Shown: in pieces, positions 5,736-6,614 of the stretch
Numbering within the stretch: the stretch's first letter is position 1
How the letters are laid out: each line of letters begins with the position of its first letter
From: Actinomycetota bacterium
GTDB lineage: Bacteria; Actinomycetota; Acidimicrobiia; Spongiisociales; UBA11373
NCBI GenBank assembly: GCA_030688105.1
Contig: JAUYIV010000139.1
Coordinates: forward strand, 1 to 6,614
Reading direction: 5' to 3'
DNA: 6,614 nucleotides
Program-made: the position numbers and the translations under genes
The notes under the pieces: model-generated
What the model was told of the DNA's origin: nothing
The model's database searches: none
What the model saw: the letters and a program-made list of their open reading frames with translations, nothing else

Positions 5736-5744
5736 TGACGGTCG

Positions 5745-6542
5745 ATGACTGAAGACGTCGCCGATCTCCCGGTGGTGCAGGTGACTCGCGGTCCGGTGAG
5801 CCCGTCCGTGGCGAGTCGGGCGGAGGACGTGGTGCGCACGGTCGCATCGCGAGCGCCGCGGCCCGTCATCTTCGCTCGGGTGAAGCTGACCTCGGAGGAC
5901 GGTCACGATGGCGACCAGCAGGCGGTGGCCGAGGCGACGCTTGACGTGTCGGGCATGCTCGTTCGAGCGCAATCCGCAGCACAGAGCATGAGCGCCGCAG
6001 TCGAGGGCCTCGCCGATCGGTTGGATCGCCGGCTTCGCCGAGTCACCGAGCGGTTGCAGACCAAGCGGGGGCGTCCTCCCCAGACACCAGAGGGCGGGTG
6101 GCGTCACGGGGATCTGCCCCGCTACCCGCATCCCGATCAGGGTCGACGCGTGCTGCATCACAAGACTTACGGACCCGAGACCGCCTCGATCGAGGAGGCA
6201 CTGTTCGACCTCGAAGTGCTCGACTACCACTTCTTCCTGTTCACCGACGCCGCGGACCGGGTCGACTCGATCGTGTATCAGGTGGAGGACGGCGTGGCGC
6301 TGCGGAGAGCCGACGGGCACCGGCCTGGTCACCCGCTGCCGGACGGGCACGGCTGGAACCCGGCGCCGGCGTCCGACCTCGGGATCGAGGATGCCGTGGA
6401 CCGACTGGATACGTCGGCGGAGCCCTTCGTGTTCTTTTCGATGCCCACATCGAACCGTGCCCGGGTGCTCTATCGCCGCTACGACGGGCACTACGGCCTC
6501 ATAGAGCCGCTTGGTGCTGCGCCCCGGAGCACTCGGGCTTGA
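5745..6542 (+). CDS. hpf: Ribosome hibernation promoting factor, RafH/Rv0079-like with tandem S30EA C-terminal-type domains
   Basis: A 265-residue protein, started at ATG 5745 with AGGGG 9 bases upstream. Residues 39-108 look like a diverged HPF/YfiA N-terminal domain: FARVKLTSEDG, a second strand AVAEATLDVSGMLVRAQS, then a helix of alternating acidic and Arg residues. Residues 109-135 are a linker. Two copies of the S30EA C-terminal-type domain follow. The first is at about 137-190 (ASIEEALFDLEVLDYHFFLF, then IVYQVEDG) and the second at about 212-257 (EDAVDRLDTSAEPFVFF, then VLYRRYDGHYGLIEP). From memory this order, the length, and the YRRYDGHYGLI ending match mycobacterial Rv0079 (DATIN/RafH), a DosR-regulon protein that binds 70S ribosomes under hypoxia. 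The expected role is stabilising idle ribosomes in dormancy. It is transcribed away from the copper operon. Identity with RafH proper, rather than a general long HPF, is an inference. Confidence 0.88.
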   Translation: MTEDVADLPVVQVTRGPVSPSVASRAEDVVRTVASRAPRPVIFARVKLTSEDGHDGDQQAVAEATLDVSGMLVRAQSAAQSMSAAVEGLADRLDRRLRRVTERLQTKRGRPPQTPEGGWRHGDLPRYPHPDQGRRVLHHKTYGPETASIEEALFDLEVLDYHFFLFTDAADRVDSIVYQVEDGVALRRADGHRPGHPLPDGHGWNPAPASDLGIEDAVDRLDTSAEPFVFFSMPTSNRARVLYRRYDGHYGLIEPLGAAPRSTRA

Positions 6543-6614
6543 GCCGGTTTGCCGGCGCGGCGCCGTGGGTAATAGGCGGCGACACCGACGAGAGGCATCA
6601 TCCGTCAATGAGAC
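6543..6614. other. Right-edge intergenic sequence
   Basis: After the stop there is a small hairpin (GCCGG at 6543-6547, CCGGC at 6552-6556, loop TTTG) with no T-run, and then GC-rich sequence. An ATG at 6608 is too close to the edge to judge. Nothing else is seen. Confidence 0.4.

Larger units (their letters stand above)
5435..5744. other. Divergent intergenic region with short palindromes
   Basis: These 310 bases separate the SCO operon from the hibernation factor. I see no gene here with clear coding character. Palindromes present are TGCCT-c-AGGCA (5463-5473), CCCCG-aa-CGGGG (5507-5518), TGGGG-gtat-CCCCA (5568-5581) and the long hairpin at 5643-5668. In such GC-rich DNA short G/C palindromes arise by chance, so only the last is strongly supported. 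No known riboswitch or tRNA was recognised. Confidence 0.5.

Noticed and set aside
5435..5744. Riboswitch, tRNA or CRISPR in the divergent intergenic region
   Set aside because: No conserved riboswitch boxes, cloverleaf or spaced direct repeats could be found by eye.
5435..5869. Extension of the SCO frame across the intergenic region into the divergent gene
   Set aside because: It would bury the lipoprotein signal peptide in the middle of the protein and overlap the hibernation factor antisense; composition is not coding-like.
6543..6556. Terminator after the hibernation factor gene
   Set aside because: The 5-bp stem with a TTTG loop has no T-run and is too weak to call.
5331..6608. Minus-strand frame opposite the hibernation factor
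   Set aside because: It is Arg/His/Pro-rich without recognisable domains, while the plus strand has clear tandem S30EA C-terminal-type domains.

Overview
The window is GC-rich, densely packed bacterial DNA. It looks actinobacterial, possibly an uncultured Acidimicrobiia-type lineage. The reasons are the compact GTG/ATG-started genes, the lipoproteins with short signal peptides, and a ribosome-hibernation protein whose closest match I can recall is the mycobacterial RafH/Rv0079 type. The lineage is an inference from style and gene content; no rRNA or marker gene is present.

Region by region: positions 5434 down to 1 hold eight genes on the minus strand, nearly all touching or overlapping. They are, in transcription order: a SCO1/SenC-type copper chaperone; a PCuAC-type periplasmic copper chaperone; a small cupredoxin-like lipoprotein; a gap of 140 bases with a DosR-box-like palindrome, a candidate promoter and a hairpin; a membrane-anchored FixH/YtkA-like protein; a CcdA/DsbD-type thiol-redox membrane protein with an unusual extra N-terminal domain; a TetR-family regulator; a membrane-anchored fibronectin-III-like plus F5/8-type-C (discoidin) protein; and a secreted protein cut by the left edge. 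Positions 5435-5744 form a structured intergenic region with several short palindromes. At 5745-6542, divergently on the plus strand, lies the ribosome hibernation factor. The last 72 bases hold nothing convincing.

The minus-strand genes read as an extracytoplasmic copper and thiol-redox module. SCO and PCuAC are classically used to deliver copper to the CuA/CuB centres of haem-copper oxidases. The CcdA-like protein could keep the SCO CxxxC cysteines reduced, and the cupredoxin and FixH/YtkA-like proteins would be further copper or electron-transfer components. The TetR gene probably feeds back on the operon. The divergent hibernation factor, together with a DosR-type box in front of the FixH/YtkA gene, suggests a link to oxygen limitation or respiratory stress. 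That link is an inference. The discoidin-domain protein and the left-edge secreted protein are the least explained members of the cluster.
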